Part shown: positions 1 through 6,321 of the stretch, in pieces | How the letters are laid out: each line of letters opens with the position of its first letter | Numbering within the stretch: the first letter of the stretch is position 1 | Assembly: GCA_045612105.1 (NCBI GenBank) | Contig: JAZKYL010000155.1 | Coordinates: forward strand, 1 to 10,805 | Source: SVTX01 sp045612105 | Lineage (GTDB): Bacteria > Bacillota > Clostridia > Oscillospirales > CAG-272 | DNA: 10,805 bases | Direction: 5' to 3' | Position numbers and translations under genes: made by a program | Notes under the pieces: model-generated | The model's database searches: none | What the model was told of the DNA's origin: nothing | The model's input: only the letters and a program-made list of their open reading frames with translations

Positions 1-36
1 GCCGCTCTGAGGACTTTCCTTGGGGTGGCTTTTTTT
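1..36 (+). terminator. Terminator-like hairpin at the left edge
   Basis: Bases 1-12 can pair with 18-29 in a 12-bp stem containing several G-T wobbles, closed by a five-base loop (ACTTT), and the stem is followed at once by seven T (30-36). This is the form of an intrinsic terminator on the + strand, probably ending a transcript from beyond the left edge. It ends only about 15 bases before the ribosome binding site at 51-58, so it also lies in the recombinase upstream region. Confidence 0.6.
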
Positions 37-69
37 GTCCTGCTGTTCGGAAAGGAGGCGATGATAAGC

Positions 70-123
70 ATGAAAAATCTGTGTGGAAAGGGGGTGAGAA
101 ATAGACAATGGCGAGAAAATTAG
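70..123 (+). CDS. Possible 17-residue leader peptide before the recombinase
   Basis: A strong ribosome binding site (AAAGGAGG, 51-58) stands before ATG codons at 61 and 70. The ATG at 70 is the better spaced. The reading frame (MKNLCGKGV...) stops at TAG 121-123 and overlaps the recombinase start at 108 in a different frame. The recombinase has its own purine-rich site (AAGGGGGTGAG, about 88-98) inside this mini-gene. Such an arrangement could couple the two translations. It may equally be the remnant of a longer upstream gene or a chance frame; only the ribosome binding site argues for it. Confidence 0.25.
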   Translation: MKNLCGKGVRNRQWREN

Positions 124-1331
124 ATGCTGAACGAATCGAGCGGGCAAGGCATAAGGATGAAAGTACAAACAATCGTCGCGAGGAAGAGAAACAGCGCATC
201 CAAGAAACCATAGCCAAGAACCGACGTGGTGAGCGCAAAGGGCGTGTGATCATGCCAGAACGAAAAATGTATGCCTTTCAGGAAGCACCCAAGGTTCGCG
301 TGGCTGCGTACTGTCGTGTCAGTACGGCGGAGGAAGCACAGGTGGGCAGTTTTGAGATGCAGGTGCAACATTTTCAGTCGGTTATAGATAATAACCCGAA
401 TTACGAACTAGTGAAAATCTATACGGATGAGGGGATCAGCGGTACCTCGATGGACAAACGTAAAGGTTTTCAAGAAATGAAAGAAGATGCTGCGGCGGGA
501 AAAATCGACTTAATCCTCACCAAGAGCATTAGCCGATTCGGCAGAAACATCGTGGATATTCTGACCACGCTTCGCATGCTGAGTGATCTGACGCCCCCCG
601 TTGCTGTGAATTTTGAATCTGAGGGCATCAACACCAGCGATGGCAGAAACAAGTTGGTGATATCCATTCTGTCGGCGTTGGCGGAACTAGAAAGCCAACA
701 AAAGAGCATCGCAATCAAAGAGGGCATACGCTATCGTATGCAAGAGGGTCTGTATAAGTTTTCTGTGAAAAACACCATTGGATACTATCGCGATTATAGC
801 GGCAGGGTCAAAATTGAGCCCGCTGAGGCTGAAATCGTCCACTATATATATGATAGTTTTCTGGATGGTGCATCTCCCCAACAAATTGCAGATTCTCTGA
901 CAGGGCAGGGAATCCGCTCCCCAAAAGGCATGGAACATTGGCAACAAGGTACCATTCGCAATATACTGCGTAAGGAGAAATATTGTGGCGATGTACTGTA
1001 CCAAAAGACCTACTCCAAGGATTATTTGTCTCATAAGACGGTCAAAAACCGAGATATGCTCCCACAGTGGTTTTGGGAAAACAACCACCCCGCTATCATC
1101 AAGCGGGAGCAGTGGAACAAAGCGCAAGAGATATTGAATGCCGGTCGCTGGCGAAAAGGCGCGAAAATTCGTGAAATGCGTAAAAAATTCACGGTGGCAA
1201 AGGTCAAGTCCGGCGTTTTGAGCGGTTATTTCCTATTGGACATGTCATGGTCAAAAGATGACCTTGACCAATTTATCAAAATTATCAACAGTATTAACGA
1301 GCTTGACGACGATCAAGAAGAAAGGAACTAA
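108..1331 (+). CDS. Large serine recombinase / site-specific integrase without zinc ribbon
   Basis: This 407-residue protein is a serine recombinase, which cuts and rejoins DNA at attachment sites through a phosphoserine link to DNA. The resolvase domain spans about residues 63-205: YCRVST places the nucleophile at Ser72, and SRFGRN (142-147) gives conserved arginines 143 and 146. The 'recombinase' DNA-binding domain follows at about 222-305 (from IGYYRDY through RNILRKEKYCGDVLYQKTY). After HPAIIKREQW (327-336) the family normally has a four-cysteine zinc ribbon and coiled coil. Here there is no such cysteine cluster; the protein ends in a basic stretch and then SGVLSGYFLLDMSW and an acidic tail. 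The N-terminal ~60 residues are charged and probably helical. The start at 108 follows AAGGGGGTGAG. The next gene begins one base after the stop, so they form one operon. Missing zinc-ribbon function could be supplied by a partner, or the enzyme may have different site requirements. Confidence 0.93.
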   Translation: MARKLDAERIERARHKDESTNNRREEEKQRIQETIAKNRRGERKGRVIMPERKMYAFQEAPKVRVAAYCRVSTAEEAQVGSFEMQVQHFQSVIDNNPNYELVKIYTDEGISGTSMDKRKGFQEMKEDAAAGKIDLILTKSISRFGRNIVDILTTLRMLSDLTPPVAVNFESEGINTSDGRNKLVISILSALAELESQQKSIAIKEGIRYRMQEGLYKFSVKNTIGYYRDYSGRVKIEPAEAEIVHYIYDSFLDGASPQQIADSLTGQGIRSPKGMEHWQQGTIRNILRKEKYCGDVLYQKTYSKDYLSHKTVKNRDMLPQWFWENNHPAIIKREQWNKAQEILNAGRWRKGAKIREMRKKFTVAKVKSGVLSGYFLLDMSWSKDDLDQFIKIINSINELDDDQEERN

Positions 1332-1332
1332 T

Positions 1333-1749
1333 ATGGCTATCAATTTTTCTAACATCCGCCTCGAAGTAGTGGATATCAACACCAACGCAACCCCCGACAT
1401 TTATATCAACCAGAACGGAATCACTTTCAGCAAGCGCGTGCTGGAAGACCTCGCTTACCCCCAGTATGTGCAGTATTGCGTGGATGCCTCCCATAAGATT
1501 TTTGCAATCCGCTCTTGCAAGGGCACTGAAACCAAGGCGGCGTCGTTTACTAAGCCCAAGACTGAGCAGAACGGCGCACTGAGCACCAGCAACAAAAATC
1601 TGCGCGATGTCATGACTGCTATGATCCCCAATTACGATCGCAAGCAACGTTACAAGGTAACGGGCGAATTTGACTCTGAAAACCGCGTCATGTACTTTGA
1701 CATGGCGACTGCGGTGGCGGCAAGCTTCTTCCACAAAACCGCTGAATAA
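1333..1749 (+). CDS. Small conserved-looking protein coupled to the recombinase
   Basis: A 138-residue soluble protein beginning MAINFSNIRLEVV, with AGAAAGGA (1319-1326) as ribosome binding site and a start one base after the recombinase stop. It has no signal peptide or membrane segment. An N-terminal half with alternating hydrophobic residues (ITFSKRVLEDL, YVQYCVDASHKIFAIRSCKG at 45-64) looks beta-rich. A middle section (66-88) is rich in Thr, Lys and Ser and is probably flexible. The C-terminal half (RYKVTGEF, VMYFDMATAVAASFF) again looks structured. I recall small proteins of this style beside serine recombinases in Clostridia, but I cannot assign a family. A role as a recombination accessory or directionality factor is a guess from position only. 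Its base composition appears more GC-rich than the cargo that follows. Confidence 0.85.
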   Translation: MAINFSNIRLEVVDINTNATPDIYINQNGITFSKRVLEDLAYPQYVQYCVDASHKIFAIRSCKGTETKAASFTKPKTEQNGALSTSNKNLRDVMTAMIPNYDRKQRYKVTGEFDSENRVMYFDMATAVAASFFHKTAE

Positions 1750-1755
1750 GCACTG

Positions 1756-1788
1756 CGCCCCCGAGTAATCGGGGGCGTTTGTGATTTT
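1756..1788 (+). terminator. Strong intrinsic terminator after the recombinase operon
   Basis: CGCCCCCGA (1756-1764) pairs perfectly with TCGGGGGCG (1769-1777) around a GTAA loop. The stem is GC-rich, nine base pairs long, and followed by TTTGTGATTTT. It begins seven bases after the stop at 1749 and separates the recombinase operon from the cargo. Confidence 0.92.
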
Positions 1789-1826
1789 CAACAACTTTCT
1801 ATCATTATATTTGTATAATAGTTTAA

Positions 1827-1855
1827 TTGACAGAATATTCCAAAAGTGATAAAAT
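1827..1855 (+). promoter_or_regulatory. Sigma-A type promoter for the lipoprotein/membrane operon
   Basis: A consensus -35 box TTGACA (1827-1832) is separated by exactly 17 bases from TAAAAT (1850-1855), which matches the -10 consensus at five of six positions. Transcription would begin near 1862 and run into the gene at 2022, leaving an untranslated leader of about 160 bases. The flanks are AT-rich, which favours activity. No other promoter of this quality was seen up to 6295, so this one may drive the whole run. Confidence 0.75.
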
Positions 1856-1949
1856 TAAATTAAGTGTAAACAATTAAGTTTTTTGTAGTACTTACATTGA
1901 TTGAACATACAACATAAGTTGTTATACACAAAATTCTCTATTGCATTAA

Positions 1950-1959
1950 AACACGTGTT
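1950..1959. promoter_or_regulatory. Ten-base perfect palindrome in the leader
   Basis: AACACGTGTT is a perfect palindrome lying downstream of the predicted start site and 62 bases before the first start codon. A shorter five-base-pair hairpin (ACAAC/GTTGT, 1909-1922) lies upstream of it. Either could be a regulator site, but a 10-base palindrome in AT-rich DNA is not rare. Confidence 0.2.
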
Positions 1960-2021
1960 GAGGTGTGATAGGTAACTAACAAAATTACTCACAATAGAAC
2001 TCAGGAAAGGTGTACATTGAT

Positions 2022-2924
2022 ATGAAGAAATTGACCACTCTCTTAATTATAATACTTGCTTTATGCTCGACCTTTGCGGGCTGCCAAAACGGTATGCAGG
2101 ACGAGTCCAATTCGTCGGATCAGTCGACAAGCATTGAAACCTCTCAACCTGCAAAAAATGAAGTATTTTTGCAAAGCGAGGTGATCGAAACCACGCCCTA
2201 CGGAACGACGCGCTATCAAATGGAGTACGATAGCATGGGACGAATGATTACGCAAACAGTCTATGCTGACGGTCAAGATCCGGCAGTTTATACATATACG
2301 TATGATGCGTTTGGATATTTGAATAGCGATACGCGGACGGGGATCATTGAATATGCCGAGCAATGGGAAAACGATGAAGATGGAAGAATACTGTCAGGAA
2401 GTGTTGTTATCAAATCCTCTTTTGGTACAACAAAAACTTCCTACACATACCAATACGATGAAAACGGTCGCGCTTCCGTTTACACACAGACCGATGAATC
2501 CGGGAAGATTACACAAAAGAAAGAGTACGAATATATCGATTCCCATGGCAGTTATTCTGTCACAGAAACCAGTGCAAGCATGCCAACACAAACAACGACA
2601 TATATGATGGATTCCCAAGGAAACCTCGTGGAGCAAACCACAAAATCAGGGGATCGGGAAATCTCTCAAATCAAATTTGATGCATACGGAAACGTTATCC
2701 AATCGGTCGCCAACGGCGTTGTCACCAAATCGGAAAACATCTATGACCGGGAATTGCTGACGCAGGTCAAGGTGCTTGACGGAGAAGGAAACCTTATGCA
2801 ACAAAAAGTAAATACTTATGACCAAAATAATATGCTTGTATTGACCGTGATTACCGATGCGTCGGGAACGGTTATCAGCCAAACCGAAATAAAATATACC
2901 TCATGCGTAATCGAACAAGAATAA
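2022..2924 (+). CDS. Lipoprotein with YD/RHS-like repeats
   Basis: A 300-residue exported lipoprotein. The signal peptide (MKKLTTLLIIILALC) ends in a lipobox with the lipidated cysteine at residue 21 (TFAGC). A Ser/Asp/Gln-rich linker follows to about residue 45. The rest is built of short repeats of the YD or RHS type: MEYDSMGRM, YTYDAFGYL, YQYDENGRA, MMDSQGNLV, IKFDAYGNV and NTYDQNNML occur at about 67, 93, 145, 195, 218 and 265. Such repeats form extended beta-sheet surfaces in larger RHS proteins. Here there is no toxin-like C-terminus and the length is far below full RHS shells. The ATG at 2022 is preferred over GTG 2010 because AGGAAAGG (2003-2010) is correctly spaced from it and overlaps the GTG. 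The next gene overlaps by 22 bases. Likely role: a surface structural or binding protein; no ligand can be named. Confidence 0.88.
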   Translation: MKKLTTLLIIILALCSTFAGCQNGMQDESNSSDQSTSIETSQPAKNEVFLQSEVIETTPYGTTRYQMEYDSMGRMITQTVYADGQDPAVYTYTYDAFGYLNSDTRTGIIEYAEQWENDEDGRILSGSVVIKSSFGTTKTSYTYQYDENGRASVYTQTDESGKITQKKEYEYIDSHGSYSVTETSASMPTQTTTYMMDSQGNLVEQTTKSGDREISQIKFDAYGNVIQSVANGVVTKSENIYDRELLTQVKVLDGEGNLMQQKVNTYDQNNMLVLTVITDASGTVISQTEIKYTSCVIEQE

Positions 2925-4048
2925 TTATCCTTGCCGGAACGTGCCTTTGCTTGCTTGCATGCTTCGCATGTCAGACACATCCGGAAAGCAACACGCCCCC
3001 GATCACGGAAACTACCGAGTCCGAAAACGAGCAGCCTTTATACGTGCAGTCTTTAGAGGTGAATGAGCTTGGTGTTCCGTATGAAAAGCTCTCTCCAAAG
3101 GCAAGAGTTCCTTGGGATTTGTGCTTATATCAAGATTATCTGTATGTTGGGGCAGGAGATTATGATGCCAACCTTTCTCCAAAGGTATTTCAAAGATATC
3201 ACACAGAGAACGGCGCATGGGAAAGCTGTGGCAAGGCATATGATGAGGAAATTCATCGCTTTATTGAGATTGGCGATCAGTTATTTGTTCCGGGGGCAGA
3301 TTCTTTGGGAGATTGGTCTAAAGGCAATTACTACATTCTGCAACAAGATGCTTTTTCCCTGCAGAGAGTTATTCCGAATGCGATTCATACTTTTGATATG
3401 ATTGAATTCGACGGAAAACTGTTTGTGGGAAACGGTGTTTCTGCCGGTAAATATCCGGTTGAAGTATCGGAAGTCGGGAGTGATTCGTTTACACAGGTGA
3501 TCTTTTATAAGAATGATCACGCTCTTGATACTCGAGCATTTACAGAAATCCGAGTGTACGATTTCTTTGTTTGTAATGATACTCTATATGCCTTCTTGAC
3601 ATTGGATGCGGAGCGTTCTGTTTACCGTTATGAAAACGGTGCATTTGTTTATGATAATCTGTGGACGTATAAGCTTGTTTGGGTTCGGGATGAGGTTCAT
3701 GTCCCGATTTGGGCAAAAGTCTCTCATAACAATACCGTATATTTGACCACGGGACTATTGTATGCGACGAACGATTTGAATACTTTTACCGCTATAGATG
3801 TTGGCAATACACAACGGATCACAGACATTCTTGTATATGATGACGTTGTCTATGCTTTGGGATATTGCAAGCTTGACACGGGAATATATGAAAATCGAAT
3901 ATTCAGATTATCGGAACAGCAGGCTGTCTTGGTTGCATTATTCCAAAATCAAGCTCCGGCCATATCCTTTGCCCGTGATGAATCCACGTGGTATTTCGGA
4001 TTGTCAGCCCCTGCGGCGGGTTGCATTATATCTGCAAGTATTGAATAA
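2903..4048 (+). CDS. Lipoprotein with a probable seven-bladed beta-propeller
   Basis: A 381-residue protein with a basic N-terminus, a hydrophobic core (IIILAGTCLCLLACFAC) and cysteines at 20 and 23 that could each be lipidated (LLAC or CFAC), followed by a Pro/Thr/Glu-rich linker to about 45. The body repeats a motif of the form hydrophobic-x-hydrophobic-x-D/G-x-L-Y/F-V: LYQDYLYVGAG (75), IEIGDQLFVPG (121), IEFDGKLFVGNG (167), FVCNDTLYAFL (222), VSHNNTVYLTTG (273), ILVYDDVVYALG (309) and FARDESTWYFG (356). Seven units about 40-50 residues apart suggest a seven-bladed propeller. The start lies 22 bases inside the preceding gene with no convincing ribosome binding site, so translation is probably coupled to it. 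Likely role: an extracellular binding or sensing partner of the YD lipoprotein. No catalytic residues were recognised. Confidence 0.85.
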   Translation: MRNRTRIIILAGTCLCLLACFACQTHPESNTPPITETTESENEQPLYVQSLEVNELGVPYEKLSPKARVPWDLCLYQDYLYVGAGDYDANLSPKVFQRYHTENGAWESCGKAYDEEIHRFIEIGDQLFVPGADSLGDWSKGNYYILQQDAFSLQRVIPNAIHTFDMIEFDGKLFVGNGVSAGKYPVEVSEVGSDSFTQVIFYKNDHALDTRAFTEIRVYDFFVCNDTLYAFLTLDAERSVYRYENGAFVYDNLWTYKLVWVRDEVHVPIWAKVSHNNTVYLTTGLLYATNDLNTFTAIDVGNTQRITDILVYDDVVYALGYCKLDTGIYENRIFRLSEQQAVLVALFQNQAPAISFARDESTWYFGLSAPAAGCIISASIE

Positions 4049-4067
4049 AACAAAAAGGAGTACCAAC

Positions 4068-4266
4068 ATGGACTCATACAAATCTGCAAAAAAAACGCGC
4101 CCTTGAGGCGTACCCTGCTTTGAAAAAATACCGCAGAGATCGCATACTTCGCATTCTTGGCAAGTGGTTGCTTTGGAGCTTGCCGGTTTTAGCTTTGGCT
4201 GTGTACATGTGCATTCGTTATACGCATATTGCAATGACATTGATTCAGATATGCGTTAGGAGATAA
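4068..4266 (+). pseudogene. Small one-helix membrane protein, frame broken in an A8 tract
   Basis: AAAAAGGAG (4052-4060) precedes ATG 4068. As written, the frame gives only MDSYKSAKKTRP and stops at 4104-4106. If one A of the eight at 4088-4095 is skipped, the frame stays open for 65 residues: MDSYKSAKKRALEAYPALKK continues through a basic segment and one hydrophobic segment (WLLWSLPVLALAVYMCI, about 33-49) to a TAA at 4264-4266. That end places AGGAG (4258-4262) at a perfect distance before the next ATG at 4271, as in a normal operon. The gene may be truly disrupted, read by transcriptional or ribosomal slippage on the A tract, phase-variable, or intact with a sequencing error. Function unknown; it would be a small inner-membrane partner of the neighbouring proteins. 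Confidence 0.75.
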
Positions 4267-4270
4267 TAAT

Positions 4271-5452
4271 ATGCAAAACTTATTTATGAAAAGAATTGGT
4301 ACAAGTATTTTTCGAAGTCTTGTATTGTTTATAGTATTTGGTCTGATCGCTCTTGTTGCTCGTTTTATTTTTAATGAAAATTTGTTTGACAAAGAAATGC
4401 TATCGGTACAGACCGTCAACATCTTTCATTCGGTGTTTTTGTTCTTGATTTTTGAATCTACCGTTTGGGCTTTTAACAGATACGCTGCATATTCAAAAGG
4501 TACATTTCTTGAAAAATACGCTCAAGAGAGATACGGGAAAATCAAAAGTGTTTTTCTGTCAGCAGAGTTTTACACCGAAATGATCTGTGTATTGATTTTT
4601 TCGCTCATCGCACCGTTTTCCTTAACGTACAAATGTGTCGGAATATCTTTTTTCGGGGAAACATTTAGCAAAGCAAAGGCTTTGGCAGTTGTGATTCCTG
4701 TACTGATCGCTATGGAAATACTGGCGCATTGGTCAGTCCGCAATGCGTGGATATCGGATACAGTGCAACGAAAATCAGCAAAAGAAAAAAGTGATTCTGC
4801 CAAATCAATCAAAAGCATCATAAGAGCCACTTGTGTTTACTGTGGCGCATCATTGGTGATTCCGTGGGTGCTCCCATTCTTTGTAACGATTGCGAATTTC
4901 GGATGGGGGGCATTTGTGTACCTTTATATCGCGATCGCTCTTGTAATCGTTGCATCGCTTGTTCTGTTGAGCTTTTACATCAGAGCAATTAAGAAGCGTA
5001 AAGAGTTTGTTGATAAATTAGTTAAGTGCTGCAAAGAACACTCCATTTCGCTTACCGATATTCAAAGGCCGTACCTTTCTGTTTTCTTTCAGCAGCCGGG
5101 CGTTGATTTTTCTCTAAAACAGGGCGATACCGTCATTGAATGTAAACTTGTAGCCGGTGTTTTTCCCAATTCCCCCATACTCTTTACCGATAGAGGCGAA
5201 GGATTATGCCAAAAAACGTTAAGAATATTCAGAGTTGATATCCTGCATCTTAATAGCCTTATTGACTATCGTATGGAGACTGGCTCAGAACGAAGCAAGA
5301 AAATCGTCATTGTTCTGCCTGTCCCGCAAACCCTATACGTCTCATTAGACGGATCAGCTCCTCGCGTTGCGGATACGGGTGAGATCATGGGCGATTACAC
5401 GCTTTATACGGCAACGGGTTTCCTCAATGCGCTGGATAGAGGACTATTGTAA
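4271..5452 (+). CDS. Six-helix membrane protein with C-terminal cytosolic domain
   Basis: A 393-residue protein of no family I recognise. Hydrophobic segments at about 13-34, 47-68, 100-121, 136-155, 185-207 and 212-238 predict six membrane spans, with basic loops (KKRKEF at 241-246) after the last, putting the C-terminal 150 residues in the cytoplasm. That domain contains PGVDFSLKQGDTVIECKL (276-293): D279, E290 and K292 fit the D-x(10)-E-x-K core of PD-(D/E)XK nuclease-like folds. Further on are a hydrophobic strand KIVIVLPVP (344-352) and TLYTATGFLNALDRGLL at the end. The nuclease-like reading is inference from a short motif. AGGAG at 4258-4262 serves the start at 4271. The stop codon TAA lies inside a 23-bp direct repeat that recurs at 5527. 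Confidence 0.85.
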   Translation: MQNLFMKRIGTSIFRSLVLFIVFGLIALVARFIFNENLFDKEMLSVQTVNIFHSVFLFLIFESTVWAFNRYAAYSKGTFLEKYAQERYGKIKSVFLSAEFYTEMICVLIFSLIAPFSLTYKCVGISFFGETFSKAKALAVVIPVLIAMEILAHWSVRNAWISDTVQRKSAKEKSDSAKSIKSIIRATCVYCGASLVIPWVLPFFVTIANFGWGAFVYLYIAIALVIVASLVLLSFYIRAIKKRKEFVDKLVKCCKEHSISLTDIQRPYLSVFFQQPGVDFSLKQGDTVIECKLVAGVFPNSPILFTDRGEGLCQKTLRIFRVDILHLNSLIDYRMETGSERSKKIVIVLPVPQTLYVSLDGSAPRVADTGEIMGDYTLYTATGFLNALDRGLL

Positions 5453-5467
5453 TCATAATTGGAGGTT
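5445..5467 (+). repeat. Direct repeat copy 1, spans stop codon and ribosome binding site
   Basis: Twenty-three bases ending in ATAATTGGAGGTT are identical to 5527-5549. This copy includes the TAA of the membrane-protein gene and the GGAGG (5461-5465) that serves the ankyrin gene start at 5474. Confidence 0.95.
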
Positions 5468-5473
5468 TAACTA

Positions 5474-6295
5474 ATGAAGAGTTTTCCCAAAGTAATGCTT
5501 ATATCTTGTATTGTTATCTTGTTAATTATTGTAATCATAATTGGAGGTTCATTAATGTATAAATATCACTCCTGTAAAGTTTTGTGTAATGATATTAAGG
5601 CTGGAAGTAATATTGATACCAACATTTCAAATGGGATTACCGCGCCTTTATGGACTGATAAAATTGCTACTATTCTACAAATTGAAGGGCCTAAAATACC
5701 ACTGGTTGAGGCTTGTTACTATCGGAATGTTCAAGCAGTAGAGGTGTTATTATCCAATGGGGCTGACCCGAACAAATTTATCTCTGGTCGTTTCTCGCCA
5801 TTAGAGGCTGCTATTGTTTATGGACCAATAGATGATAGAAGTTTCGCCATAATCAAACTTTTGCTTGAGCATGGTGCGGATGCCGACAAGTTTGGTTCAG
5901 AATCGCCGCTGATTATAAAATTAACTACTTATTTGGCAGCCGGTAACAATAATCCTATTGTAGAAGAAATCATTATGTTGCTTCTGGAACACAATGCTGA
6001 CTGTTATTGGGATGGATACAATAGGGTTGCATTTGATATTGTTAAAAGCGGTAACATTTCGCTCGCCGCTGCATTTTTTGATTTGAATAGCAGTTACATT
6101 AATGAAACTAATACTACCGGGCAAAATTTGCTGATGATAGCAATTGTTAATAATGAAAAAATCGAGGCCGCTGAGATGGTAAATGTATTAATACGATATG
6201 GAATCGATGTCAACGCCACTGATGCGAATGGGCTTACCGCCTATGATTATGCTATTCAATATGAATTGTATGATATAGCAGAAATCCTTTCATAA
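5474..6295 (+). CDS. Membrane-anchored ankyrin-repeat protein
   Basis: A 273-residue protein. Residues 7-28 form one hydrophobic segment (VMLISCIVILLIIVIIIGG) that should act as an uncleaved anchor. The rest carries ankyrin repeats, protein-binding helix pairs: PLVEACYYRNVQAVEVLLSN with GADPN (76-100), SPLEAAIVYG then IIKLLLEHGADAD (108-138), IIMLLLEHNAD (166-176), a degenerate unit at about 183-210, NLLMIAIVNN then MVNVLIRYGIDVNATD (218-250) and GLTAYDYAIQYELYDIAEIL (253-272). GGAGG at 5461-5465 lies eight bases before the ATG at 5474. A second GGAGG (5543-5547) lies seven bases before an internal ATG at 5555 and would give a soluble form of 246 residues without the anchor. It is noticeably AT-rich. 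No enzyme domain is attached, so a binding or scaffold role is likely; the partner is unknown. Confidence 0.9.
   Translation: MKSFPKVMLISCIVILLIIVIIIGGSLMYKYHSCKVLCNDIKAGSNIDTNISNGITAPLWTDKIATILQIEGPKIPLVEACYYRNVQAVEVLLSNGADPNKFISGRFSPLEAAIVYGPIDDRSFAIIKLLLEHGADADKFGSESPLIIKLTTYLAAGNNNPIVEEIIMLLLEHNADCYWDGYNRVAFDIVKSGNISLAAAFFDLNSSYINETNTTGQNLLMIAIVNNEKIEAAEMVNVLIRYGIDVNATDANGLTAYDYAIQYELYDIAEILS
5527..5549 (+). repeat. Direct repeat copy 2, inside the ankyrin gene
   Basis: Identical to 5445-5467 over 23 bases, with an 82-base offset. Here it encodes the end of the membrane anchor (IVIIIGG) and places GGAGG seven bases before ATG 5555. Recombination between the copies would remove 82 bases and leave a start at that ATG, without the anchor. 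Confidence 0.95.
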
Positions 6296-6321
6296 TCAGA
6301 TGCAACTTGCATTTATATCCG

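Noticed and set aside
11..19. GGACTTTCC shared with the right arm of the hairpin at 6468-6476
   Set aside because: Only nine bases match and the rest of the left-edge hairpin differs, so I do not count it as a third copy of the dispersed repeat.
26..38. GTGGCTTTTTT-GT shared with 9849-9860, considered as an attachment-site repeat
   Set aside because: Both are the 3' arms and T tracts of terminators; the match is short and low in complexity.
687..1127. Long minus-strand open frame inside the recombinase gene
   Set aside because: It is fully overlapped by a recombinase with intact catalytic and DNA-binding motifs; an antisense shadow.
1294..1794. Long minus-strand open frame across the gene at 1333 and its terminator
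   Set aside because: It reads through the terminator, has no ribosome binding site, and mirrors the + strand gene.
1814..1819. TATAAT that could be a -10 box
   Set aside because: No acceptable -35 lies 16-18 bases upstream; the TTGACA-17-TAAAAT pair just downstream is much better.
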